Shown here piece after piece: positions 1-8,330 of a DNA stretch of 51,329 nucleotides (its first letter is position 1; each line of letters begins with the position of its first letter). The notes beneath the pieces are model-generated. The model was not told the origin of the DNA and did not search any database. It was given only the letters and a program-made list of their open reading frames with translations. Source of the DNA: Actinomycetota bacterium (GTDB lineage: Bacteria; Actinomycetota; Acidimicrobiia; Acidimicrobiales; CADCSY01). The stretch is from positions 1 through 51,329 of the forward strand of contig JADDRA010000053.1 of assembly GCA_016781105.1 (NCBI GenBank). Direction: 5' to 3'. A program made the translations under genes and the position numbers.

Positions 1-291
1 CGCGACGCGCACCACGGCCCGGGCGATCGCCCCCGCCCGCTCGAGCGCGCCGGCATCGGGGGCAGGCGCCGGCTCCTCGTGGCCGCTCGCCGGCCCCGAG
101 GCCGGTCCGGCCCCTTCGGCCCCCGGGGTCCCCGGTTCGGTCTGCTCCTGGCTGCGCCGCTTCGACCTCCGGGTCGGGCGCCGGCGCCGCCTCGGTTCCC
201 CTGGAGCACGTCGCCCCGAGGGGACGAGCACGGCCACCAGCGCGCCCACCAGCGGGGTCAGCAGGGCGGCCACGAGCACGGCGGCGTTCAC
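1..291 (-). CDS. Hypothetical protein with N-terminal membrane anchor followed by basic/Pro-Ala-rich region (partial, runs off window start)
   Basis: Reverse-strand frame open from GTG at 291 to the window edge: VNAAVLVAALLTPLVGALVAVLVPSGRRAPGEP...; hydrophobic N-terminus. Confidence 0.5.
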   Translation of the reverse strand, partial: MNAAVLVAALLTPLVGALVAVLVPSGRRAPGEPRRRRRPTRRSKRRSQEQTEPGTPGAEGAGPASGPASGHEEPAPAPDAGALERAGAIARAVVRVA

Positions 292-314
292 GGCCGATCG
301 CCCATCCGAGCGGG

Positions 315-914
315 CTAGAGCCCCACGCGACCGGCGGTGACGGCGGCGCCGAGCGCAGCGGCCACCACGGCGGCAGTTAGGGCCAGGCCGGCAGTGGCCT
401 GTTGCCAGCGCAGGGAGGACACGGCGGCGGCCACCACGACCGCCACCACGGTGGCGCCCAGGCGCACGGGCAGGTCGACGGCGAAGGCGGGACCGGCGAC
501 CGCCACGGCCGCGGCCGAGCCGGTGGCCACGGCGCTGACCAGGGCGGCGGGGCGGGGTCGGCGCCGGCGAGGAACCGGCTCAACGGGGCCGGCGTCGTCG
601 TCGCCCGCGGCCCGGGGTGAGGACAGGACCAGGGCGGCGGCCGCGAACCAGGCCGAGGCGGCCGCGCTGCCGGGACCGACGACCCCGCCCGCGCCCAGCA
701 CCGACTGGGCGCCGACGATGGCCTCGAGCGAGGGGGTCCCCCAGCGCTCCAGCACGGCGAGGACGGCCAGGAGGACGGCCCCGACGGCCAGGGGCCGGGC
801 CACCAGCAGCGCCAGCAGGGCGGCCAGGACGAGGACGTGACCGGTGGAGGAGAGGGCGAGGACGGCGACGCCCCCGGCGGCGCTCAGCCGGAGGGGGCCG
901 AGCGCGGCGAGCGA
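315..914 (-). CDS. Hypothetical polytopic membrane protein (start uncertain)
   Basis: C-terminal ~200 aa of ORF 315..1118 is strongly hydrophobic (LAALGPLRLSAAGGVAVLALSSTGHVLVLAALLALLVARPL...); upstream part overlaps the DUF5318 gene in another frame and is probably not coding. No ATG/GTG/TTG found near the apparent domain start. Confidence 0.45.
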   Translation of the reverse strand, partial: SLAALGPLRLSAAGGVAVLALSSTGHVLVLAALLALLVARPLAVGAVLLAVLAVLERWGTPSLEAIVGAQSVLGAGGVVGPGSAAASAWFAAAALVLSSPRAAGDDDAGPVEPVPRRRRPRPAALVSAVATGSAAAVAVAGPAFAVDLPVRLGATVVAVVVAAAVSSLRWQQATAGLALTAAVVAAALGAAVTAGRVGL

Positions 915-1306
915 ACCGCTGCGAGGGGGAAGGTCCGGTGCAGGTGGTTCCAGCAGCAGCTCGGACAGACCTCGACGACGTAGGCGGCGCGCTCGCCGCT
1001 TCCGCCCGACAGGCGCTTCAGCTCCTTCGGGCTCGTCACGCAGCGACCGTTCGCCGGCATCCTCGTCCCGAACACGTAGGTCACGAGCACGAGCTTTGCG
1101 TCGTCGCAGATGGGGCACTGCTGGGTCGACTCCTCTCCGACGTTGCGGGCCGCCCGCACCAACTCGGGATGGGCGTCACACACCTCGTGGCGAGCCAGGC
1201 GACCTTTGCGGAAGTCAGCCACGACGGCCTGGCGGGCGAGACGGTAGTCGACCTCGCCCGAAGCCCTGACCCCGTCACCTCCGGGCGTCGGCAGGCCGAA
1301 CGGCAT
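884..1306 (-). CDS. DUF5318 family protein (zinc-ribbon-like)
   Basis: 140 aa with CPICDDAKLVLVTYVFG and CPSCCWNHLHRTF; recognised actinobacterial family usually near PBP/ino1 genes; TAGCCT-6nt-ATG upstream. Confidence 0.8.
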   Translation of the reverse strand: MPFGLPTPGGDGVRASGEVDYRLARQAVVADFRKGRLARHEVCDAHPELVRAARNVGEESTQQCPICDDAKLVLVTYVFGTRMPANGRCVTSPKELKRLSGGSGERAAYVVEVCPSCCWNHLHRTFPLAAVRSPRSAPSG

Positions 1307-1321
1307 CGCGGAAGGCTACCG

Positions 1322-1589
1322 GCGGGCTTCGCCCGCCAGAACGGCGATCAGCCGCCTCCGGCGCGCTGACCGGCTGTTCCGACAAGGCCAAGGCTCGCTG
1401 CGCTCGGCCCCTGCGGGCTTCGCCCGCCACAACCGCGACGGGCCGCCTCCGGCGCGCTGACCGGCTGTTCCGACAAGGCCAAGGCTCGCTGCGCTCGGCC
1501 CCTGCGGGCTTCGCCCGCCACAACCGCGACGGGCCGCCTCCGGCGGCGCTGGCTGCTGTTCCGACAAGGCCAAGGCTCGCTGCGCTCGG
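1322..1589. repeat. Tandem array of three 91-bp units (third copy diverged/truncated), rich in small hairpins such as GCGGGCTTCGCCCGC
   Basis: Unit starts GCGGGCTTCGCCCGCCA at 1322, 1413 and 1504 (exact 91-bp period), each containing CTGTTCCGACAAGGCCAAGGCTCGCTGCGCTCGG. Confidence 0.95.
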
Positions 1590-1595
1590 ACGGCC

Positions 1596-1624
1596 TTGTC
1601 GGCGATATATCGGGCCGATAGATT
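1596..1624 (+). promoter_or_regulatory. Putative padR promoter with nested operator palindromes
   Basis: TTGTCG (1596-1601), 17-bp spacer, TAGATT (1619-1624), GTG 7 nt downstream; palindromes CGATATATCG (1603-1612) and TATCGG-G-CCGATA (1608-1620) in the spacer and -10. Confidence 0.55.
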
Positions 1625-1631
1625 GAGTCGA

Positions 1632-2255
1632 GTGATCGAGCTGGCCATCCTTGGGATCCTGAAGGAGTCCGAACTCCACGGCTACGAGCTCAAGAAGCAC
1701 CTCCGCCGGGTGCTCGGGCCGCTGTCGAACGTGTCCTTCGGCTCGCTCTACCCGGCCCTCAACCGCCTGGAGCGCCAGGGCGCGGTCGCCGTGGTGGCCG
1801 TCGACGAGGGTGCCGCCCGGGCCGTCCCGCCCATGACCGGCTCGTTCGCCGGTGAGGCCGCCGCCTTCCGGGCCCGGCGGCTGGTCACCCGGGGGCCTCG
1901 CAACAAGAAGGTGTACGGCATCACCGCCGCCGGCGAGGCCCGCCTGGCCGAGCTCATGGCCGACCCGGCCGAGGACGAGCGCAGCTTCGGCATGAAGCTC
2001 GCGTTCTTCCGCTGGTGCGACCGGCCCACCCGCCTCCACCTGCTCGAGCGCCGCCGGTCCAGCCTGCGCGCGCGCCTGGAGGAAACCCGCCGGGCGGTCG
2101 GCACCCGGGGCAACGACGACCCGTACGTCCGGGCCCTGATGGAGCACGACACCGAGTCGACCATGCACGACATCGCCTGGATCAACCGTCTCATCGCCAG
2201 CGAGGAACAGGCCGGCGAGGAGCGAGCGACCGAACCCACCGGAGGTCAGCCATGA
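1632..2255 (+). CDS. PadR family transcriptional regulator
   Basis: [50 protein letters not shown]: classic PadR wHTH; GTG 1632 preferred over the TTG at 1596. Confidence 0.9.
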   Translation: MIELAILGILKESELHGYELKKHLRRVLGPLSNVSFGSLYPALNRLERQGAVAVVAVDEGAARAVPPMTGSFAGEAAAFRARRLVTRGPRNKKVYGITAAGEARLAELMADPAEDERSFGMKLAFFRWCDRPTRLHLLERRRSSLRARLEETRRAVGTRGNDDPYVRALMEHDTESTMHDIAWINRLIASEEQAGEERATEPTGGQP

Positions 2256-3334
2256 GCACCCCAGCCGCACCCATCCGCCTCGCCGTCGCCGGCGTGGGGA
2301 ATTGCGCCAGCGCCCTGCTCCAGGGCCTGGCCTACTACCACGACGCCGATCCGAGCGACGACGTGCCCGGGCTCATGCACGTCGAGCTGGGGGGCTACCA
2401 CATCCGCGACATCTCGCTGGTGGCGGCCTTCGACGTCGACGCGGCCAAGGTGGGCCTCGACGCCGGCAAAGCCATCTTCGCCAGCCAGAACAACACCTTG
2501 CGCTTCGCCCCGGTGGGTGAGCTCGGGGTGACCGTGCAGCGGGCGCCCACGCTCGACGGCTTCGGCCGCTACTACCGGGAGATCTGCGAGGAGAGCCCGG
2601 CCGAGCCGGTCGACGTGGCCGCCGCGCTGCGGGAGGCCCGGGCCCATGTGCTGGTCTCCTACCTCCCCGTCGGCTCCGAAGAGGCCCAGCAGCACTACGC
2701 CGAAGCCTGCCTGGAGGCGGGCGTGGCCTTCGTCAACGCCATCCCCGTGTTCATCGCCAGCGACCCGGCCTGGGCCGAGCGCTTTCGCGCCGCCGGGGTG
2801 CCCATCGTGGGCGACGACATCAAGAGCCAGGTCGGGGCCACCATCGTGCACCGCATCCTGGCCCGGCTCTTCGAGGACCGGGGCATGGTGCTCGACCGCA
2901 CCTACCAGCTCAACGTGGGCGGCAACATGGACTTCAAGAACATGCTCGAGCGCGACCGGCTGGAGTCCAAGAAGGTGTCCAAGACCCAGTCGGTCACCAG
3001 CCAGGTCGAGCACGGCATCGCCGCCGACGATGTGCACATCGGCCCATCCGACCACGTGCCCTGGCTCGACGACCGCAAGTGGGCCTACATCCGCATGGAG
3101 GGCCGCAACTTCGGCGACGCCCCCCTCAACGTCGAGCTCAAGCTGGAGGTGTGGGACTCGCCCAACTCGGCCGGCGTCATCATCGACGCCGTGCGCTGCG
3201 CCAAGCTGGCCCTGGACCGAGGAGTGGGCGGTCCCCTGCTCGGCCCCTCGGCCTACTTCATGAAGTCCCCGCCGGTGCAGTACCACGACGACCAGGCCCG
3301 GCGCATGGTGGAGGAGTTCATCGCCGGCAGCTGA
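2252..3334 (+). CDS. ino1: Inositol-3-phosphate synthase (myo-inositol-1-phosphate synthase)
   Basis: [45 protein letters not shown]-type motifs; overlaps padR by 4 bp. Confidence 0.93.
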   Translation: MSTPAAPIRLAVAGVGNCASALLQGLAYYHDADPSDDVPGLMHVELGGYHIRDISLVAAFDVDAAKVGLDAGKAIFASQNNTLRFAPVGELGVTVQRAPTLDGFGRYYREICEESPAEPVDVAAALREARAHVLVSYLPVGSEEAQQHYAEACLEAGVAFVNAIPVFIASDPAWAERFRAAGVPIVGDDIKSQVGATIVHRILARLFEDRGMVLDRTYQLNVGGNMDFKNMLERDRLESKKVSKTQSVTSQVEHGIAADDVHIGPSDHVPWLDDRKWAYIRMEGRNFGDAPLNVELKLEVWDSPNSAGVIIDAVRCAKLALDRGVGGPLLGPSAYFMKSPPVQYHDDQARRMVEEFIAGS

Positions 3335-3343
3335 CCGTCCCTC

Positions 3344-3392
3344 GTTCCTTGTCGCGTTCGGTACCGCCTCGGTACGGAACGCGACAAAGAAC
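3344..3392. terminator. Probable bidirectional terminator hairpin
   Basis: 22-bp imperfect inverted repeat (2 mismatches), 5-nt loop: GTTCCTTGTCGCGTTCGGTACC-gcctc-GGTACGGAACGCGACAAAGAAC, between the convergent ino1 and GT9 ORFs. Confidence 0.75.
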
Positions 3393-3400
3393 AGAGGGGG

Positions 3401-4489
3401 CTACGTCCGTGACGCGCTGGGGACCAGCTCGAGGGCGGCGGCGACGACCTCGGCGGGGTCGAGGTCGAGGCACTCCCGGGCGTAGGGGCAGTGGATCTCG
3501 TAGCACGGGGCGCACCAGGTGGGACGGCGCAGCAGGCGGGCCGGGCTGGTGCGGGGCGTCCACTGGGACTCCAGGTCAGTGCCCGCGAAGGTGACCACCA
3601 CCGGCCGGGCGAACGCGTCGGCCAGGTGCATGGCCCCCGAGTCGTTGCCCACCACCAGGCACGCCCGGGCGACCACGGCGGCCAGCTCGGGGACCGACGT
3701 CGCCCCGCACAGCGAGCGCAGCGCCGCGTCCGGCCCGGCGGCCGCCACCACCTCCTCGGCCAGGGGCACGTCGCCCGGCGAGCCGACGACCACGACGGGC
3801 AGACCGGTCGCCTCGACCAGGCCCCGGGCCACGGCACCGAAGCGGCCGGGGTCGTAGCGCCGGGCCGGAGCGCTCGCCCCCGGAGCCAGGGCCACGAACG
3901 GCCCGCTCGGAGCCACGCCCACGCCGGTCAGCGCCTCGTCGGCCCGGCCGACCACGGCCGCGGGCACGGCCAGCTCCAGGTGACGGCCCGCGACGGGCAT
4001 GCCGATCGCCTCCAGGAGGGCGAGGTTGCGCTCGACCTGGTGGCACTCGTCGGGCGGCGACGCCAGCTCGTGGCTGAGCACGCCGCCCCCGAACTCCTTG
4101 GACTGGCCCACCCGCGCGGGCACGCCGGCCAGCACGCAGGCGTAGCCGGCGGGCAACGCTGACTGGGAGAAGCTGGTGAAGATCAGGGCCAGGTCGAAGC
4201 GCCCGGCGGCGAGCCGGCCCACCAGCGCCTGCTCCCGGCCCGGATCGGGCGGCCCGACCGGACCCAGCTCCTGCCACAGCACCTCCTCGGCCATCACCCG
4301 GTCGACCCACGGCAGCAGGGGTGCCATCCGGGCCCCCGTGGGCGACGCCAGCAGCGTCACCTCGGCACCGGGCAGGGCCGCCCGCACGGACCGCAGCGCC
4401 GGGGTCAGCATGGCGATGTCGCCCAGGTTGTCCAGGCGCACGACCAGGACCCGCTCGGCCCCGGCCCAGGCGCCGGCCGGCGCCGTCAC
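3401..4489 (-). CDS. Glycosyltransferase family 9 (heptosyltransferase-like)
   Basis: VLVVRLDNLGDIAMLTPALRSVRAALPGAEVTLLAS; VVGNDSGAMHLADAFARPVV. Confidence 0.88.
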   Translation of the reverse strand: MTAPAGAWAGAERVLVVRLDNLGDIAMLTPALRSVRAALPGAEVTLLASPTGARMAPLLPWVDRVMAEEVLWQELGPVGPPDPGREQALVGRLAAGRFDLALIFTSFSQSALPAGYACVLAGVPARVGQSKEFGGGVLSHELASPPDECHQVERNLALLEAIGMPVAGRHLELAVPAAVVGRADEALTGVGVAPSGPFVALAPGASAPARRYDPGRFGAVARGLVEATGLPVVVVGSPGDVPLAEEVVAAAGPDAALRSLCGATSVPELAAVVARACLVVGNDSGAMHLADAFARPVVVTFAGTDLESQWTPRTSPARLLRRPTWCAPCYEIHCPYARECLDLDPAEVVAAALELVPSASRT

Positions 4490-5320
4490 TCAGCCGTCGC
4501 CCGGCCCGGTGCCGGAGGTGGAGCTCAACACGAGCGGCGCGTCGACCAGCCGCTCGGGCAGGGTCGTCTCCAGCTCCTGGTGGTAGGCCCCCGAGGGCAG
4601 GACGCCACAGCCGCCGAAGCGGCCCATGACCCGAAGCTGGGCCAGCACGTCCTCGCCCACATGGTCAGGGGGGAGGTCGGTCCAGAAGTCGAACCCGCCC
4701 GCCGCCCGCAGCTTGGCGCTGTCGTAGAGCACGCAGCCCCCGGTCCAGGCCACCCGGTAGACGAAGCGGTCGTGCCGTCCCAAGCCGAGGCGCTCCTCGA
4801 CGTGCAGCGCGTTGGCGGCGTTGTGCAGGCGGTGGCGGGACCATGCCGGGCTGTCGGGCGTCACCACCTCGGGCCGCACCGGCTCGTCCCAGGCATCGAC
4901 GTCCTGCTCGTGGGGCCGCACGTCGTGGCGGTGGCTGAGTCCGACCAACGGGACGCCCACGAACCCGCAGGCCTGCTCGTCCATGGTCGTGACCAGGCGC
5001 TCCAGCACCTCGGGGGCGAGGACGACATCGTCGTCGAGGAACAGCACCCGGCTGGCCCGGGCCTGGGCGAGCAGGAAGGCCCGCTGCTCGGCCATGCCCC
5101 GACGGGGCAGGTGATGGTGCACGGTCACGGGGTGACCTCGCGCCTCCAGCACCCGGACCACGGTGGCCAGCTCGCCCCGGTCGGAGAGCGATTCGCTCTG
5201 GTCGGAGACGACCACGCCGAAGCTCGTGTAGGTCTGGCCCACCAGGCTGGTGAGGGTGACGGCCAGCGCCGCGGGACGGCGGTAGGTCGGGACCAGGACC
5301 TCGACCTCGGGGGTGCTCAT
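4490..5320 (-). CDS. Glycosyltransferase family 2
   Basis: EVEVLVPTYRRPAALAVTLTSLVGQTYTSFGVVVSDQS; LFLDDDVVLAPEVL; start set at the internal ATG 5320. Confidence 0.85.
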   Translation of the reverse strand: MSTPEVEVLVPTYRRPAALAVTLTSLVGQTYTSFGVVVSDQSESLSDRGELATVVRVLEARGHPVTVHHHLPRRGMAEQRAFLLAQARASRVLFLDDDVVLAPEVLERLVTTMDEQACGFVGVPLVGLSHRHDVRPHEQDVDAWDEPVRPEVVTPDSPAWSRHRLHNAANALHVEERLGLGRHDRFVYRVAWTGGCVLYDSAKLRAAGGFDFWTDLPPDHVGEDVLAQLRVMGRFGGCGVLPSGAYHQELETTLPERLVDAPLVLSSTSGTGPGDG

Positions 5321-6774
5321 CGGGCCCCGGTGCGGATGCGCTCGATGATGCTCGTGGTCGACTCGTCCTCGTAGGGCAGGAAGTGCAGGGTCCCCCCCAA
5401 CCGCTCGACCTGGGCCGCCTCCGGCAGCCGCTCCCGGGAGTAGTCCCCGCCCTTGACGTAGACCTCGGGACGGAGCTCCTCGATGATCTCCCCAGGCGTG
5501 TCCTGGTCGAAGACGATGACGTGGTCGATGCAGCTGAGGGCGGAAAGGACCCGCACCCGGGCGCTGTCGGCGCACACCGGGCGGTCGGCGCCCTTGAGCC
5601 GGCGGACGCTCTCGTCGGAGTTGACGCCGACCACGAGGACGTCGCCCAGCGCCTTGGCCCGGCTCAGGTAGCCCACGTGGCCCCGGTGCAGCAGGTCGAA
5701 GCAGCCGTTGGTGAAGACGATGCGCTTGCCCGACCGGCGGTGGGCCGACACCTGCTCGGCCAGGGCGGGGAGGGGCAGGGCCTTGTCGGCTCCGGCCACG
5801 TGCTGGCGCAGGGCGGTGGCGGTGCACGTGGTGGTCCCCGCCTCGGTCACGACCAGCTCGGCCGCCCCCTCGGCCAGCTCCACCGCCGCCCGGGGTGCGC
5901 CGCCGGCGGCCAGGGCCAGGGTGAGGGCGCTCACGAAGGTGTCGCCGGCCCCGCTGACCCGCGGGTGGGCGACGGCCCGGGCGTAGGTCCGGTACGGCGG
6001 CTGGCCCGCCTCCAGGAGCAGGGCCCCGTCGGCGTCGAGCGTGACGCACACCAGCCGGGCGCCCGTCCGGGCCAGCAGCTCCTCGCTGCCCGCCTGGATC
6101 TGCTCGCCCCGCGCCGGGCCCGGGTCGAGGTGGCGGGCCCCGAGCAGGCGCACCGCCTCGTCGTAGTTGGGCTTGACCACGCTCGGCCGGGCGTCCCGGT
6201 AGGCGCTGGGCTCTCGGGCGTCGACGACGAGCAGGCCGGGACGGGTCTCGGCCACGGCTCGGCGCAGGCGGGAGGTCATGAGGCCGGCACCGTTGTCGGA
6301 CACCACCACGGCGTGCGCCTCGGCCGCTCCGTCCGCCAGCGCGGCCACCAGGGTTGCCTCGGTGTCGACGTCGGGAGGCTCGTCGCCACCCTGGTCGAGG
6401 CGGGCCACGATCTGGCCGTCGGCCACCACCCGCTGCTTGGCGATGGTGGTCGAGCGAGGTCGTCGCGCCAGCACCGAGGTGTCCACGCCGGCGCCGTCCA
6501 GGGCGCGAGCGAGGAGGTCGGCCTCGTCGTCGTCGCCCACCGCCGAGACGAGCTGCACCGATGCGCCCAGGGCGGCCAGGTTGGCGGCGGTGTTGGCCGC
6601 GCCCCCGGGGGCGTGGCGGCGCCGGCGCAGGGCGACCACCGGGACCGGCGCCTCCCGGCACAGGCCCCGGGCCTGGCCCTCGAGGTCGACGTCGAGCATG
6701 GCCTCCCCCACCACCAGGACGCGCAACCCGGCGAAGCGGTCGAGCAGGGTGACCAGGTCGTGGGTCTGCCTCAC
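5317..6774 (-). CDS. hldE: Bifunctional heptose-7-phosphate kinase / heptose-1-phosphate nucleotidyltransferase (HldE/RfaE-like)
   Basis: N-terminal PfkB kinase (VVGEAMLDVDLEG, SGAGDTFVSALTLA) and C-terminal nucleotidyltransferase (VFTNGCFDLLHRGHVGYLSRAKALGD, YVKGGDYSRE). Confidence 0.85.
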   Translation of the reverse strand: MRQTHDLVTLLDRFAGLRVLVVGEAMLDVDLEGQARGLCREAPVPVVALRRRRHAPGGAANTAANLAALGASVQLVSAVGDDDEADLLARALDGAGVDTSVLARRPRSTTIAKQRVVADGQIVARLDQGGDEPPDVDTEATLVAALADGAAEAHAVVVSDNGAGLMTSRLRRAVAETRPGLLVVDAREPSAYRDARPSVVKPNYDEAVRLLGARHLDPGPARGEQIQAGSEELLARTGARLVCVTLDADGALLLEAGQPPYRTYARAVAHPRVSGAGDTFVSALTLALAAGGAPRAAVELAEGAAELVVTEAGTTTCTATALRQHVAGADKALPLPALAEQVSAHRRSGKRIVFTNGCFDLLHRGHVGYLSRAKALGDVLVVGVNSDESVRRLKGADRPVCADSARVRVLSALSCIDHVIVFDQDTPGEIIEELRPEVYVKGGDYSRERLPEAAQVERLGGTLHFLPYEDESTTSIIERIRTGAR

Positions 6775-7760
6775 ACCGTGACCTCCACGGCCCCCACGTC
6801 GGCCATGGCCCGGCTCACCACCTGGCCGCTCGCCACCTGGTGCAGGGTCTCGTCCCAGTCGGTGGCGAAGCGCTCGATGCCGAAGCGGCGCTCGGCCTCC
6901 CGCCTGCCCGCCTCGCCCAGGGCCCGGGCCAGGTCGGGGTCGGCCAGCAGGGCGCGCATGCGCTCGACGAGCACCGCCGGATCGGTGTGCACGTAGCCGG
7001 TGCGGCCGTCGTCGATCATCGTCACCAGCTCGGTGGTGGCCAGGCCCACCACGGGCAGGCCCAGCATCATGGCCTCGCACACGGCCAGGCCCAGGCTGGT
7101 GTAGCGGATGGGGTGGAAGAAGAACCGGTAGGGGGCCGAGAAGGCGGCCAGCTCCGGGGCGGGGACCTCGCCCACGCCTCCCAGCTCCCCGGCGCCCATC
7201 CCCACCAGGTCGAGGGGCACCTCGGCCCGCACCCGGGCGAACACGTCGGCGCCGAGGCGGCGCCCACGCCGGGCGAGGTGGTTGACCACGACCAGGCCTC
7301 GGGCCAGCTCACCGGTGGCCCGCAGCGCGGGGGCGACCACCCCGTGCTCGATGACCCGGCTCGGCGTGGCCCCGCAGTCCCACATGAGCCGGTTGAAGGG
7401 GGTCACGTGCACGACCAGGGCCTCGGGGTCGTCGACCGGGTGGCGGGTGTCGGTGGGATGGCCCTGGGGCGGGTCGTGCTCGAGGTGGACCCGGGGCCCG
7501 GCCCGTTGGTCGGGGGAGAGGACCTCGTGGCGGTCGACCTGCCAGTTGCGCACCGACTGGGTGAGGACCACGTCGACCTCGAGGCCGGCCACCTCCTCGG
7601 CCGGCACCTCGTGGAGGTTGGGCGCGCCGAGCGAGCCCCGCCCTCCGTAGCCCTCCGGTCGCCCGGGCTTGACCGGCAGGTACCAGTCGACGGGCACGTG
7701 GGCCAGCGCGGCCAGGTAGCTCCCGTGGACGTGCCAGGTCAGGACGCGCAACCGGGACAC
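6771..7760 (-). CDS. Glycosyltransferase (GT4/GT1 type)
   Basis: LRVLTWHVHGSYLAALAHVPVDWYLPV... LGLAVCEAMMLGLPVVGLATTELVTMIDDGRTGYV. Confidence 0.8.
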   Translation of the reverse strand: MSRLRVLTWHVHGSYLAALAHVPVDWYLPVKPGRPEGYGGRGSLGAPNLHEVPAEEVAGLEVDVVLTQSVRNWQVDRHEVLSPDQRAGPRVHLEHDPPQGHPTDTRHPVDDPEALVVHVTPFNRLMWDCGATPSRVIEHGVVAPALRATGELARGLVVVNHLARRGRRLGADVFARVRAEVPLDLVGMGAGELGGVGEVPAPELAAFSAPYRFFFHPIRYTSLGLAVCEAMMLGLPVVGLATTELVTMIDDGRTGYVHTDPAVLVERMRALLADPDLARALGEAGRREAERRFGIERFATDWDETLHQVASGQVVSRAMADVGAVEVTV

Positions 7761-7811
7761 GCTGGTGCGCTACCCGCTTCTGCTCCTCCTCACGCCGCGG
7801 CGGACCCGCCC

Positions 7812-8250
7812 TCAGCGAAGCGGTGGGAGGTCGGCCGTGGCCTTGCGGAGCAGGTCGCGCAGGGTGCGCTGCTCGGCCCGGGAGACGGCGGCGATGCCGG
7901 GCGGGGGCACCGACAGCAGCTCCAGGGCCTGCTCCCGCACCTTGGCCCCAGACCGGTGAGGTGGACCGTCTTGGCCCGGCGATCGGCCGTGTCGACCTGC
8001 CGGCCGGCCAGGCCCCGCTCCTCCAGGTCGTCGACCACGGCGGTGACCCACGAGGGATCGCAGTGCCACTCCTCCACCATGGCTCTCATGGGCTTGCCCT
8101 CACCGGGCACGAGGCACAGCAGGCCCCACCGACCATCCCCGGGGTGAGGGCCAGGCTGTCGGCGATCTCCACGAAGCGCCGGCGCTTCTCGGCGCTCTTG
8201 AAGAGCTGCACGATGCACACCCAGGCCTCCGACCCCGGGTCCTGCTCCAT
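7812..8250 (-). pseudogene. MarR family regulator disrupted by two apparent single-base deletions
   Basis: MEQDPGSEAWVCIVQLFKSAEKRRRFVEIADSLALTPGMVG | GLLCLVPGEGKPMRAMVEEWHCDPSWVTAVVDDLEERGLAGRQVDTADRRAKTVHLTGLG | AKVREQALELLSVPPPGIAAVSRAEQRTLRDLLRKATADLPPLR, in successive frames. Confidence 0.75.
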
Positions 8251-8330
8251 CCCCGGCGTGGTAGAGGGCGCTCGAACAGTGAGAGGGGTAAACGATGACC
8301 GCGCTCAAGGCTGAGCGTAGGGTCGCTCGG

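Noticed and set aside
617-1369. 250-aa forward ORF of Arg/Pro-rich protein
   Set aside because: Antisense to DUF5318 and the membrane gene; extreme Arg/Pro/Gly bias typical of spurious high-GC frames.
1322-1589. CRISPR array
   Set aside because: Units are contiguous 91-bp tandem repeats without unique spacers, and no cas genes are present.
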